A DNA stretch of 37,895 bases, from NCBI GenBank assembly GCA_013043825.1, contig JABDNM010000241.1:1-37895 (forward strand), written 5' to 3'. Each line of letters starts with the position of its first letter. Position 1 is the stretch's first letter. Origin of the DNA: Flavobacteriaceae bacterium. Lineage in GTDB: Bacteria > Bacteroidota > Bacteroidia > Flavobacteriales > Flavobacteriaceae. The position numbers were made by a program, and so were the translations under genes. Of this stretch, positions 1 to 8,149 are shown one piece after another. The notes under the pieces are model-generated. The model saw only the letters and a program-made list of their open reading frames with translations. It ran no database searches and was not told the DNA's origin.

Positions 1-1592
1 CGAGCTGTGAAGTAGTAGAGCTTGAATTATTGGAAAACCCAAACAATATTACAGTTGAGTCTGCAGACCCCAACTTTGTATTGAATGATATCCAGTTGAC
101 CTTTAGAGGTATCGTTGGCGGATACAGTGGAACGTCAACGGGTCTAACACGTATGCGTTACCAGTTTGGTACCTACGCTAACTCGGTAACCGAGCAAACC
201 ATCTCAGGGGAGTGGCAACAGTCCTACCAGATGTTTGGTAACATCGATCTGTTACAGGGGATCAATGATATTGCTGAAGAAGGAGAAGAGATTCCTTACC
301 ATGTTGGTGTAGCTCAGGTCCTGGAAGCCTATGCTTACTTTTTGTTGGTTGACTATGCAGGGAATGTACCGTACTCTCAGGCGAACAATCCTGAAGAGTT
401 TGCCAATCCTGCTACCGATCCGGGAGCTTCTGTGTACGATGCACAGTTGGCCCTTTTGGATGAGGCTATCGCGAATTTGAGCGAGGTATCTGTAAAGATC
501 CCTCAGGATATTTTCTATGGAGATTTCGATGCTGATAACTGGATCTCCCTGGCCAATACTTTGAAGATAAGAGCATATTTGAACCTTCGTTTGACCAAGC
601 CCGATGCGGCTCGTTCGGGGATCAACTCTGCCTTGGCCAGTGGACGAATCATCAACTCGGTTGATGAGGACTTTCAGTTCAACTATTCAAACGTTCAGAA
701 CCCGGCAGAGAGTAGACACCCGTTCTTTACAGGGAACTACCAGGCTGCAGGATCCGGACAATACATGAGTAACAACCTCTACGATCTAATGAACGCAGGA
801 GACAACCAGGCTCCCTTTATGGAGACTGGAGATCCAGATCCTAGAAACCGTTACTATTTCTACCGTCAGACCAGTAGTGCACCGTCTGGATCGAACTTAC
901 CTTGTGAGGGAGATGCTGCCTACGACTACTGTTATGTAGGTAACCTATACTGGGGTAGAGACCACACCGATGATGCAGGTATCCCTGCCGACAACGTACG
1001 AAGATCTACCTACGGGGTATATCCTGGTGGTGGAGCTTTCGACCGTGACCTCTTCGAGCAGGCAAGAGCCGTTAGTGAGTCCATGGAAGGAGCCGGTATC
1101 TTGCCTATCTATACTTCGGCCAATACCCACTTTGCACTGGCAGAGGCAGCCCTTACCCTCAATACAGGAGGAGGAAGCCCGGCCAGTTTGTTGGAAGCGG
1201 GAATTCGCTTGAGCATGGAGAAGGTGTTGGACTTCCCAACGGTATCGACCGTTAACCCGGATACCAGTGAAGACTTCGAGGCCACACAGTCCGATGTCAA
1301 TGATTATGTTTCTCGCGTGTTGAACGAGTTCAACAGTGCGAATGCTGCAGGAAAACTAAATATCATCGCCAGAGAGAACTTGATTGCTTCTTTTGGAAAT
1401 GGTATAGAGCCTTACAATACTTACAGAAGAACGGGTGGACCTAGCCTTCAGACGCCGATCATCGCCGCTGGAGCCTTCCCTCGTATCTGGAGGTATCCTG
1501 AAACCGAGGTTGACAGTAACCCGAATATAACGCAACAACCGCTTACGAATCGAACTTTCTGGGATAATAATCCTCCCGGATTTATTGACTAA
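1..1592 (+). CDS. SusD/RagB-family outer-membrane lipoprotein (SusD-like_2 type), 5' truncated by window edge
   Basis: The frame is open from base 3 and reads S-C-E-V-V-E-L-E-L-L-E-N-P-N, so the Cys at bases 6-8 is almost certainly the lipidated +1 residue of a lipoprotein. Only the signal peptide is missing. A TTG at base 30 also opens this frame but is not a credible start. The mature part is about 529 residues, normal for a SusD-like protein. The helical segment with VAQVLEAYAYFLLVDYAGNV followed by PYSQA is typical of the SusD-like_2 (nutrient-binding) group. Family knowledge: these are surface lipoproteins that cap a SusC TonB-dependent channel and bind oligosaccharides or peptides. A susC gene is therefore expected immediately upstream, outside the window. 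The substrate cannot be read from the sequence. A strong hairpin follows the stop codon. Confidence 0.93.
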   Translation, partial: SCEVVELELLENPNNITVESADPNFVLNDIQLTFRGIVGGYSGTSTGLTRMRYQFGTYANSVTEQTISGEWQQSYQMFGNIDLLQGINDIAEEGEEIPYHVGVAQVLEAYAYFLLVDYAGNVPYSQANNPEEFANPATDPGASVYDAQLALLDEAIANLSEVSVKIPQDIFYGDFDADNWISLANTLKIRAYLNLRLTKPDAARSGINSALASGRIINSVDEDFQFNYSNVQNPAESRHPFFTGNYQAAGSGQYMSNNLYDLMNAGDNQAPFMETGDPDPRNRYYFYRQTSSAPSGSNLPCEGDAAYDYCYVGNLYWGRDHTDDAGIPADNVRRSTYGVYPGGGAFDRDLFEQARAVSESMEGAGILPIYTSANTHFALAEAALTLNTGGGSPASLLEAGIRLSMEKVLDFPTVSTVNPDTSEDFEATQSDVNDYVSRVLNEFNSANAAGKLNIIARENLIASFGNGIEPYNTYRRTGGPSLQTPIIAAGAFPRIWRYPETEVDSNPNITQQPLTNRTFWDNNPPGFID

Positions 1593-1625
1593 TTTGCTAT
1601 GAATTAGAGAAGTTCGTTTCTACTT

Positions 1626-1653
1626 GAAAGCCCATTCGAGCGAATGGGCTTTC
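1626..1653 (+). terminator. Rho-independent terminator after the SusD-like gene
   Basis: A perfect 13-base inverted repeat (GAAAGCCCATTCG / CGAATGGGCTTTC) is separated by only two bases, so the real loop is about 8 nt. It starts 33 bases after the SusD stop and is followed by a short T-rich stretch. It also faces the 3' end of the convergent lipoprotein gene and may act in both directions. Confidence 0.75.
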
Positions 1654-1668
1654 TATTTGTGGCAATTT

Positions 1669-2352
1669 TCAAAAGATCCTGAAACCAATCAACTTGTGAT
1701 TATCGGTCTGGGCTTCGGCTACTGTAAAATAGGGTTTTCTCACCCCGTTTCCGAAGATCAAATAACCCTGAAATTGGTAAATGGTTCCCATATCATCGGT
1801 AGCTTCGGCTATGCCAAAGGGTTCATACGAGCGAAGTTTACCCCATCGTTGTTCCATGGCACGAATTTTCGATTTCAATCCATCTTCAGTTTTATTCGGA
1901 ATATGAGTGGCATCCTTGATCTCATCGAGCACTTCAAATTTGTTGTCGACCAAACTCTGAGAAAATTGCTTGTAGGAATTTGATTTGGTGCTTAATTCCT
2001 CCAGAATATCTACCGGATAGTAATAAGCTGAGGTATCGTTTTTACTGTTTATGAGTTCCACATCGATGTGGGTATAGTTTCCTTTTTCCTTTTCAGTAAA
2101 ACTTTCGAACATCAACATCGCAATATTGGCAGTAGTAACAGTTGGTTCTAATGTATCGATTCGTGCACTCCCAGACACCTTCACATTGAATTTCTTCATG
2201 GCTTTGGTACCAACTGAATTATTAAAGCTCTTTGAGTAGGAGGTCTCAGCATCGTAAAGATCTGCAATGTAGTCCAGACCTTTTTGTTCATTTTCGGAAA
2301 CACAAGCTATGAAACAAATGGCCAGCAAAAAGAGGTAAATAGTCGATCTCAT
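1669..2352 (-). CDS. Hypothetical lipoprotein downstream of the TonB receptor
   Basis: 227 residues. The N-terminus MRSTIYLFLLAICFIAC is a short lipoprotein signal peptide with a lipobox ending at Cys17, so the product should be lipidated and periplasmic or surface-anchored. The rest is soluble, charged and without membrane segments. I do not recognise the family. The C-terminal part (about residues 165-227, containing YEPFGIAEATDDMGTIYQFQ) looks beta-rich. It lies 173 bases after the TonB receptor on the same strand with no clear terminator between them, so it may be a distal gene of the sigma/FecR/receptor cassette, or it may have its own promoter. Its 3' end faces the SusD gene and shares the hairpin region at 1626-1653. 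Confidence 0.8.
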   Translation of the reverse strand: MRSTIYLFLLAICFIACVSENEQKGLDYIADLYDAETSYSKSFNNSVGTKAMKKFNVKVSGSARIDTLEPTVTTANIAMLMFESFTEKEKGNYTHIDVELINSKNDTSAYYYPVDILEELSTKSNSYKQFSQSLVDNKFEVLDEIKDATHIPNKTEDGLKSKIRAMEQRWGKLRSYEPFGIAEATDDMGTIYQFQGYLIFGNGVRKPYFTVAEAQTDNHKLIGFRIF

Positions 2353-2525
2353 AATTGTAGTTTTTTCAGAAACAGTCGTTGCTAAGCGACATTTTCGTTA
2401 GCTATTCCAAGTTAGTTAAATATTTTTAACCCAATTTTTTTACCCTGAATCCATTAGCTCATTTATCAGGACTGTTTTCGAAATCCTGCGATAGGTCAAC
2501 CATCAATTTCACTTGAAAGGGGAGC

Positions 2526-5081
2526 TCAGAATAGAATTTGTATGGAAAGATTTGGTGTAAATCCCAATGACTGCTCGGCGATGCGATTCACCGTAATTTC
2601 ACCGCTCACTTCCTCGAGCGTGTAGCGAATATTAAGGGTGTTTTTACGATCCAATAAATTAAGCATGGACAAATTTACCTTGGCATCCAATCCCCTGAAT
2701 AAATTCCAGAAATATTCTACCGATGCATCCAAGCGCACGTATTCTGGAAGCCGTTGTTGATTGGGATCGTTGAATTGAAGTAAGAGTTCACCATCGATAA
2801 GCTCGATAGGCCGGTCTTCTCTGGGAGTGGTGAACGGCTTCCCGGTACGCCATTGAAACCCTAGTGCCAGTTTCAGTTGGTTCCATTGATATGAACCCGC
2901 GATCTTCGCGGTGTGCCGAATGTCGATATTATTTGGAAATTCTTTGGGTATAATAGCATCAAACTCATATTGATTGTGAGTGAAACCATACGTGATCCAG
3001 CTGCTGAACCGATCGAATTTTTTATTCAAAATGAATTCAATTCCTTTGGCATCATAGTTACCTATCGCATTTACAAATTGAAATTGATTCTGGAATCCCT
3101 GGCTTTTACTGGTAATTCCCTCTACTTGCTTATAGAAGCCTTCAATATTGAGAAACCAATTGTTTTTGTTGAAGGTAAGACCCAGACCAGCTTGAGCACT
3201 CTTTTTTATCGGGATATCTTGTTGGTTGGCAAGTACCCATCTTCTCTTTTCAACACCCAGGAAGTCACTCTCAAAATCGATACGCTGGGTGGCTGTTTGG
3301 CTTCGCATTTCACCAGACAATTCAATACCAAATCCATGACCAATGTTGGTAAAAAGATGTAATCTGGGTTCAAAACGGAATTGGTCAAACTTGGTAAAAT
3401 AATTGCCTCGTACTCCCGTGCTAATAACCGTTTTCTTGTTGGGAGATTTGTATTGTAGCATGGAATAGACGATGTGCGAGCGAAGTACGTCCTTAGTAAA
3501 ATCCCGAAATCTGGGAAGATTGACATCCTGTGTGTTGCCTATCCCGATTTCTGTAAAATGATAACCGGTGATCAACTTAAAGCGTTCATCGATCTTATAT
3601 CTTGTATCTAACCTAATCCCTGTTTCGAGAACTTCATTTTCCTGAAACAACTCCTGGTTCGTGAAAATATCTGTATTTAGGGCATCCAGTAAATAGTAAG
3701 ATCCTGAGATTCTTGAGCTGGTCTCAAATTTTGAGGACCAATTGTGCTTCCAAGAAATTCCGGCAACAAGGCTACGTTGCTGCAGCTTGCTGGTTTTAGA
3801 TTCAGCAAGGTCAAGGAGAGTTTCCGTAAAATCCAACTCATTGTCAATCGTTAGAACGTTTGCCCGAACCTCATCTTTTTCGGATGGATTCCAAAGCAAC
3901 TTGGCTCCTAGATCAAAAAATCGAAAGCTTTCATTGGCTTCAAGCATAGATGCTTCCTCTTCATTCATGATATTCGTGATCTCGGTATCCTGGAAAATGC
4001 GTTGTGCATAGCTGTTATAAACGGGAGTGTTAAAAAGTTCGTTATTAGATCCACGTCCCGAAAGTTGTATTCCAACTTTATTTGAAAGAGGAATTTCCAG
4101 AAAAGCATTGGCATGAATCAAATTCACACCGGCACCCCCATGAAACCTCGCAGGCAGTTCATTGGTTGAGGCCATATCGATTACCCCCGAGACACTCTCT
4201 CCATAATTGGCAGGAGTTCCACCTTTATAAATGCTCACATTTTTAGTGAGGTGCGGATTGAATGCCGAAATGAGACCGAAGAAATGCCCCGTCTGGAACA
4301 TGCGATTACCTTCCCAAAGGATCAAATTCTCGTCGTTGCTACCTCCGCGTATATTGATCGTCGATATGGTCTCGTTTACACTTTCAACTCCAGGGATAAC
4401 CTGTGTCATCTGGAGTACGTCATTTTCTATTTGCCCGGGAAGGAGGCCAAAATTGGTTGTATTGATAGTTGTTGAACCATCAAAGTTACGATCGATACCC
4501 TGTACCCATAATTGCTGAAGTAAGACTTCCTCCAATTGGGAATAGGAAGCTGTTAACGGGATTCGTGGGCATTCGCTATTGATTTGCGTGGCCTGTATTT
4601 TTTTTTCTGAATAGCCCAGGAATTGAATTGTTAATTGTTCCAGATTATATTCCTTCGGAATATAAAAGTTTCCGTTCGATCCTGAAAGTACTACGAACTG
4701 TCCATCTCCTACCGTGATAGTCGCACCTTCCAGTGCTTGCCCCGTACGCTGGTCGGTTATTTTTCCGCATAGATCACTCGCTGAATTAGTTTTTTTTGAA
4801 ACAGAAATATATCGATCATCGATCCTGGCAAAATTAAAACTCGAATTCAATGCAAGGTGTTCTATGGCCTGATCCAGGGTACTTCCTCGAGGAATAGGCT
4901 GAACCACTATTTCCTCCAGTTCGGAAGGAACATATGAAAATCGCACATCATGCTCGGTCTCCAGTTCGCTTAAAATATAGATGAGACTAAGTTTTCCTGA
5001 ATCTTGAGCGTGAAGTGCACCCGAAATTAAAAGGAGAGGAATGAGTAAATAAGAAAAAAGCTTAGTTGTTTTTTCTAGCAT
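2526..5081 (-). CDS. TonB-dependent outer-membrane receptor with N-terminal STN signalling domain
   Basis: 851 residues. Signal peptide 1-25 (ending ALHA). An STN (secretin/TonB short N-terminal) domain covers about 27-95. A carboxypeptidase-regulatory-like beta-sandwich follows at about 103-175 (GKITDQRTGQALEGATITV), then the plug at about 190-305 (INIRGGSNDENLILWEGNR; YKGGTPANYGESVSGVIDM). The rest is a 22-strand-type barrel ending in a terminal Phe (LSIQILF), as expected for BAM recognition. Receptors with an STN domain usually signal to a FecR-type anti-sigma factor, and here fecR and sigma genes lie immediately upstream with a 20-base overlap between fecR and this gene. No SusD partner is adjacent, so the ligand is more likely a siderophore-like or other small molecule, or a peptide, than a glycan. 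That is inference. Confidence 0.93.
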   Translation of the reverse strand: MLEKTTKLFSYLLIPLLLISGALHAQDSGKLSLIYILSELETEHDVRFSYVPSELEEIVVQPIPRGSTLDQAIEHLALNSSFNFARIDDRYISVSKKTNSASDLCGKITDQRTGQALEGATITVGDGQFVVLSGSNGNFYIPKEYNLEQLTIQFLGYSEKKIQATQINSECPRIPLTASYSQLEEVLLQQLWVQGIDRNFDGSTTINTTNFGLLPGQIENDVLQMTQVIPGVESVNETISTINIRGGSNDENLILWEGNRMFQTGHFFGLISAFNPHLTKNVSIYKGGTPANYGESVSGVIDMASTNELPARFHGGAGVNLIHANAFLEIPLSNKVGIQLSGRGSNNELFNTPVYNSYAQRIFQDTEITNIMNEEEASMLEANESFRFFDLGAKLLWNPSEKDEVRANVLTIDNELDFTETLLDLAESKTSKLQQRSLVAGISWKHNWSSKFETSSRISGSYYLLDALNTDIFTNQELFQENEVLETGIRLDTRYKIDERFKLITGYHFTEIGIGNTQDVNLPRFRDFTKDVLRSHIVYSMLQYKSPNKKTVISTGVRGNYFTKFDQFRFEPRLHLFTNIGHGFGIELSGEMRSQTATQRIDFESDFLGVEKRRWVLANQQDIPIKKSAQAGLGLTFNKNNWFLNIEGFYKQVEGITSKSQGFQNQFQFVNAIGNYDAKGIEFILNKKFDRFSSWITYGFTHNQYEFDAIIPKEFPNNIDIRHTAKIAGSYQWNQLKLALGFQWRTGKPFTTPREDRPIELIDGELLLQFNDPNQQRLPEYVRLDASVEYFWNLFRGLDAKVNLSMLNLLDRKNTLNIRYTLEEVSGEITVNRIAEQSLGFTPNLSIQILF

Positions 5082-5967
5082 ACAGCCTTACGTCTTCACC
5101 CTCGATCGTAAAGTCGAATTGTAACGGATCACAAATGGAGCGAAGGGCCACTTCCAGGTTGTTGTGCGTAAAGCTTCCCGTAAAATTCTTATCTACAATA
5201 TTTTGGGAGATTATCTTAATTGGATATTGTCTTTGTAATTCTTCCAGTACTAAAGATAAGGATACATTTTCAAAAGTACTTTCATGAGCAATCCAATTAG
5301 GAGAGACGTCGGTTGTGGTGTTTTGTTCCAGCTCATTTTTAGCCGTAAAGTTCAAGGTTGAGCCAGCAGGGAGTTCAATGGTTTTGTTTTGAAGTAATAC
5401 CTGGACTAGTCCTTCATAGCAATGAACCAGCAGGTTGTTATGACGGGAATACACGTTGAACTCGGTACCCAATACTTGTACTAATCCACGATTGGTTTGT
5501 ACGCTAAAAGAGGATCCTTTTTCGACCTTGAAATAAGCTTCTCCGTCCAATACAAGTGTACGTTCATTATCCCAGTTAAATTTTCGATACGATATTTCTG
5601 ACTTAGCATTCAAATGGACCTGGGAACCGTCCGGTAACCGGATGAGCTCTTTTTGAGCAATATCGGTTTGGACATGCGTATCAAAACTGGTTACAAACCA
5701 ATATCCCAGGAACAGTAACAATGCTGCTGCAGCCGATCGAATCACCCATTTTGACCTATTCATTTTACGCAGAGTAGGATTTTGGCCTTTTTGCAAAAGG
5801 ATGGCTTGATAGTGCTTGTCCTGTTCAAACGGCGGAGTTGTCAATCCCTTGGAAGCCTCCGCAATATTTAAATAGGCAGCATACTTGGGATTGGCCTTCA
5901 AGTGGTTAATTTCCACCTCGTTGGCCGTACCATTTAAATACTTGTGCAACAATCGTTCTTCATTCAT
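5062..5967 (-). CDS. FecR-family anti-sigma factor
   Basis: 301 residues. The N-terminal cytoplasmic part (about 1-75) would bind the sigma factor. A single membrane segment lies at about 77-93 (SAAAALLLFLGYWFV), followed by a periplasmic FecR domain (LPDGSQVHLNAKSEISY; LDGEAYFKVEK; VLGTEFNVY) and the C-terminal DUF4974/FecR_C module (about 228-297, FENVSLSLVLEELQRQYPI). Family knowledge: the receptor STN domain contacts the periplasmic end of FecR when ligand is bound, and this releases or activates the sigma factor. The gene starts 47 bases after the sigma stop, and its own stop lies inside the start of the receptor gene, so the three genes are probably co-transcribed and partly translationally coupled. 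Confidence 0.92.
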   Translation of the reverse strand: MNEERLLHKYLNGTANEVEINHLKANPKYAAYLNIAEASKGLTTPPFEQDKHYQAILLQKGQNPTLRKMNRSKWVIRSAAAALLLFLGYWFVTSFDTHVQTDIAQKELIRLPDGSQVHLNAKSEISYRKFNWDNERTLVLDGEAYFKVEKGSSFSVQTNRGLVQVLGTEFNVYSRHNNLLVHCYEGLVQVLLQNKTIELPAGSTLNFTAKNELEQNTTTDVSPNWIAHESTFENVSLSLVLEELQRQYPIKIISQNIVDKNFTGSFTHNNLEVALRSICDPLQFDFTIEGEDVRLYARKNN

Positions 5968-6014
5968 AGTTCATTATGTAAACAGTTCAAGGGCGCTACA
6001 CCCTACCAACTTTG

Positions 6015-6524
6015 TCAAATTCCTTCAATTTCTTTTCGGAGGGCGGCAAGCGCCAGGCTCATTCTTTTTTCCACTGCTTTGATAGATATATCAAGAATTT
6101 CTGCGATTTCCCGGTATTTCTTCCCTTCAATTCTATTTAGTAGAAAAGGAGTTCTATGAATTTCGCTAAGATTACTTATAGCTTTTTCCAACTTTTGATG
6201 GTATTCCTGTTGCTCAAGCACGAATTGGGGTGACTCCAAATTGGTTTTCTCGATATACTGCTGCTGATACTTGAAAACAACCTTTTGATGGGCTACTTCA
6301 TTCAAAAATTGGTTGTTACAAACTTTGTAGAGGAATGCTCTAGCTTTTTCCTGCGGAACTTTGGCGCAATTTTGCCACAGTTTGATGAAGGATTCCTGAA
6401 CGAGATCGTCGGCTTGCGCCATATTACCGCATTTGAAATAGATGAAATTCCAAATGGCCTTGCTGTGCTCCTGGTATATTCGAGCGAAAACAGCCTCTTC
6501 ACAAACGTGATTGGTCTTACTCAT
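6015..6524 (-). CDS. RNA polymerase ECF-type sigma-70 factor
   Basis: 169 residues, the usual length of an ECF sigma factor. Region 2 spans roughly 12-85 (HSKAIWNFIYFKCGNMAQAD, then DLVQESFIKLWQN). Region 4 spans roughly 110-165, with a helix-turn-helix containing REIAEILDISIKAVEKRMSL. Its place in front of fecR and an STN-type TonB receptor fits the Bacteroidetes FecIRA-like layout. It would direct polymerase to the receptor operon, perhaps including itself, when the receptor senses its ligand. No TAnnTTTG promoter element is apparent just upstream, which would fit autoregulation or an alternative promoter, but that is not shown. Confidence 0.93.
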   Translation of the reverse strand: MSKTNHVCEEAVFARIYQEHSKAIWNFIYFKCGNMAQADDLVQESFIKLWQNCAKVPQEKARAFLYKVCNNQFLNEVAHQKVVFKYQQQYIEKTNLESPQFVLEQQEYHQKLEKAISNLSEIHRTPFLLNRIEGKKYREIAEILDISIKAVEKRMSLALAALRKEIEGI

Positions 6525-6695
6525 TGGATATATTGAACTCCAAATACTTAATGTTAGCGAATAGTCTCTGAAATGAGGCCTAAATCGAAGATTGAAAATA
6601 GCAAATTAATTCGGCCAATGAAATAAAAACCCTTTATTTTAGTAGGGTGGAAGGGCATATAACTGTTATATGAGTAAATCGGGCGACTATATTTT

Positions 6696-8093
6696 ATGCG
6701 CTATTTTATCAAACAAATCATTATTGTAGTTCTGTTAACGGTTTCTCTCACTGCTTGTCAGAAAGAGAAACAGGAATTTATTGATGATACCAATGATGAA
6801 GAGACCATTGCACTAGATTCGGTACTCACTGGGATGTTATTGAGTGCTTCTCAGAATAATGGCTATCTGGATAATATTATTGATGGAAATGGTTGTATTT
6901 CGGTTTCTCTGCCCGTAACGGTCATTGTAAACGGTCAGGAAGTAATTATTCAACAGCCAAGTGATTACCAGCTTATATTGGATATATTCAACTCATTTGA
7001 AAATGATATTGACACATTGGAGATCGTCTTTCCTATTCGAGTGATCTTCGAGGATTACCAGGATATAGAAGTTGGGAGCTTGCAAGTACTTACCGGGATC
7101 ATTGAAGCTTGTGTGAATGAGGTAGATGACACCTATACCTGTGTTGACTTCATATATCCTATTCAGTGTTATACCTACGACCATATCACGGAAGAAACCG
7201 GTTTAGTTTCACTTAACAACAATGCCGAATGGTTCTGGTATCTCAATTACCTGGACGAGGATAATTATATCACCATAAAATATCCCATGGTGGTTGTTGT
7301 GGATGGTATTAGCAATGTAATTCAGAATAATGACGAATTGCTGGTGTTGATGAACCAGGTGAACTGTGACTTAGATGAGGGAATTGATGCAGACAAATTT
7401 CTGGCATATTTGCTGAAGGGAGATTGGTATGTGAATTTGTTAAACGAAGACGGCGCAGACAGTACCTGTGAGTATTTGGGATATATATTTGAGTTCAGCA
7501 GCGACGGTACATTGACCGCTACGACTTATTCAGAGGTGCGGAATGGCACCTGGTCGATGGAGTTAGTAGCAAATGAATGGATCCTCGAACTTTTTTTCGA
7601 TTGTATCGACCCGAACGACCCCTTGGAAAATCTCAATCATACTTGGGTTATTTTCAATTCCTCAAGTCAACGTATGAAATTAAAAGTTGCGAATAGTTCG
7701 GGGGAAGCTTATGATTACCTTTATTTTGGGCGTGATCCGGCTATAAACTGTACTTCCGGGAACGGGCAATTACTAGTAACTACGCTACAGTCCGGGCTAT
7801 GGGGTATAGAAAGTTTCTTGGATGATGGCAACGATGAAACCTCTAATTATGTGGGATATGAGATCGCCTTCGAAAATGGGGGAATAGCAGTGGCATCCAG
7901 GGGTATCTACACCTACTATGGAAGTTGGGAGGTCACCGGAACAGACGAACCAGACTTATCCCTGGACTTCGGAACACAAATCCCCTTGGACGACCTAAAC
8001 AAGAATTGGGATGTCACAGGATTTAACGATGATTCGATCACCCTGGATGAGATGGGTTCAGGTACCGATCAATTGGTGCTCTTTAAAATTTGA
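6696..8093 (+). CDS. Repeat-containing lipoprotein, divergent from the ECF sigma operon
   Basis: 465 residues with a lipoprotein signal ending at Cys21 (LTVSLTAC). The body is built of repeats. Four related ~40-residue units start near residues 67, 107, 149 and 190. Each has a beta-strand with a central Pro (SLPVTVIVNG, VFPIRVIFED, IYPIQCYTYD, KYPMVVVVDG) and then a helix-like segment rich in Leu/Asn. After these come two ~105-residue lipocalin-like units at about 237-345 (LLKGDWYVNLLNEDGAD) and 362-465 (LQSGLWGIESFLDDGND). Each of these has a G-x-W strand, a (L/V)GYxxxF strand and a G-(T/S)-W strand. The function is unknown. The start is 171 bases from the sigma gene's start, so the two share an intergenic control region. 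Such acidic repeat lipoproteins recur in flavobacteria, but no role is established to my knowledge. Confidence 0.85.
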   Translation: MRYFIKQIIIVVLLTVSLTACQKEKQEFIDDTNDEETIALDSVLTGMLLSASQNNGYLDNIIDGNGCISVSLPVTVIVNGQEVIIQQPSDYQLILDIFNSFENDIDTLEIVFPIRVIFEDYQDIEVGSLQVLTGIIEACVNEVDDTYTCVDFIYPIQCYTYDHITEETGLVSLNNNAEWFWYLNYLDEDNYITIKYPMVVVVDGISNVIQNNDELLVLMNQVNCDLDEGIDADKFLAYLLKGDWYVNLLNEDGADSTCEYLGYIFEFSSDGTLTATTYSEVRNGTWSMELVANEWILELFFDCIDPNDPLENLNHTWVIFNSSSQRMKLKVANSSGEAYDYLYFGRDPAINCTSGNGQLLVTTLQSGLWGIESFLDDGNDETSNYVGYEIAFENGGIAVASRGIYTYYGSWEVTGTDEPDLSLDFGTQIPLDDLNKNWDVTGFNDDSITLDEMGSGTDQLVLFKI

Positions 8094-8149
8094 CCTTGTA
8101 CTTAAACCTTAGCTGAAGCATACCAGATAAATTGATGACAAAAGGATCG

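Noticed and set aside
30-32. TTG as the start of the SusD-like gene
   Set aside because: The frame is open to the left edge and includes a Cys at bases 6-8 in lipobox position, so the real start is outside the window.
2380-2402. Hairpin with GCTAAGCG / CGTTAGC as a terminator after the TonB receptor
   Set aside because: The stem is imperfect and no T-run follows on the minus strand.
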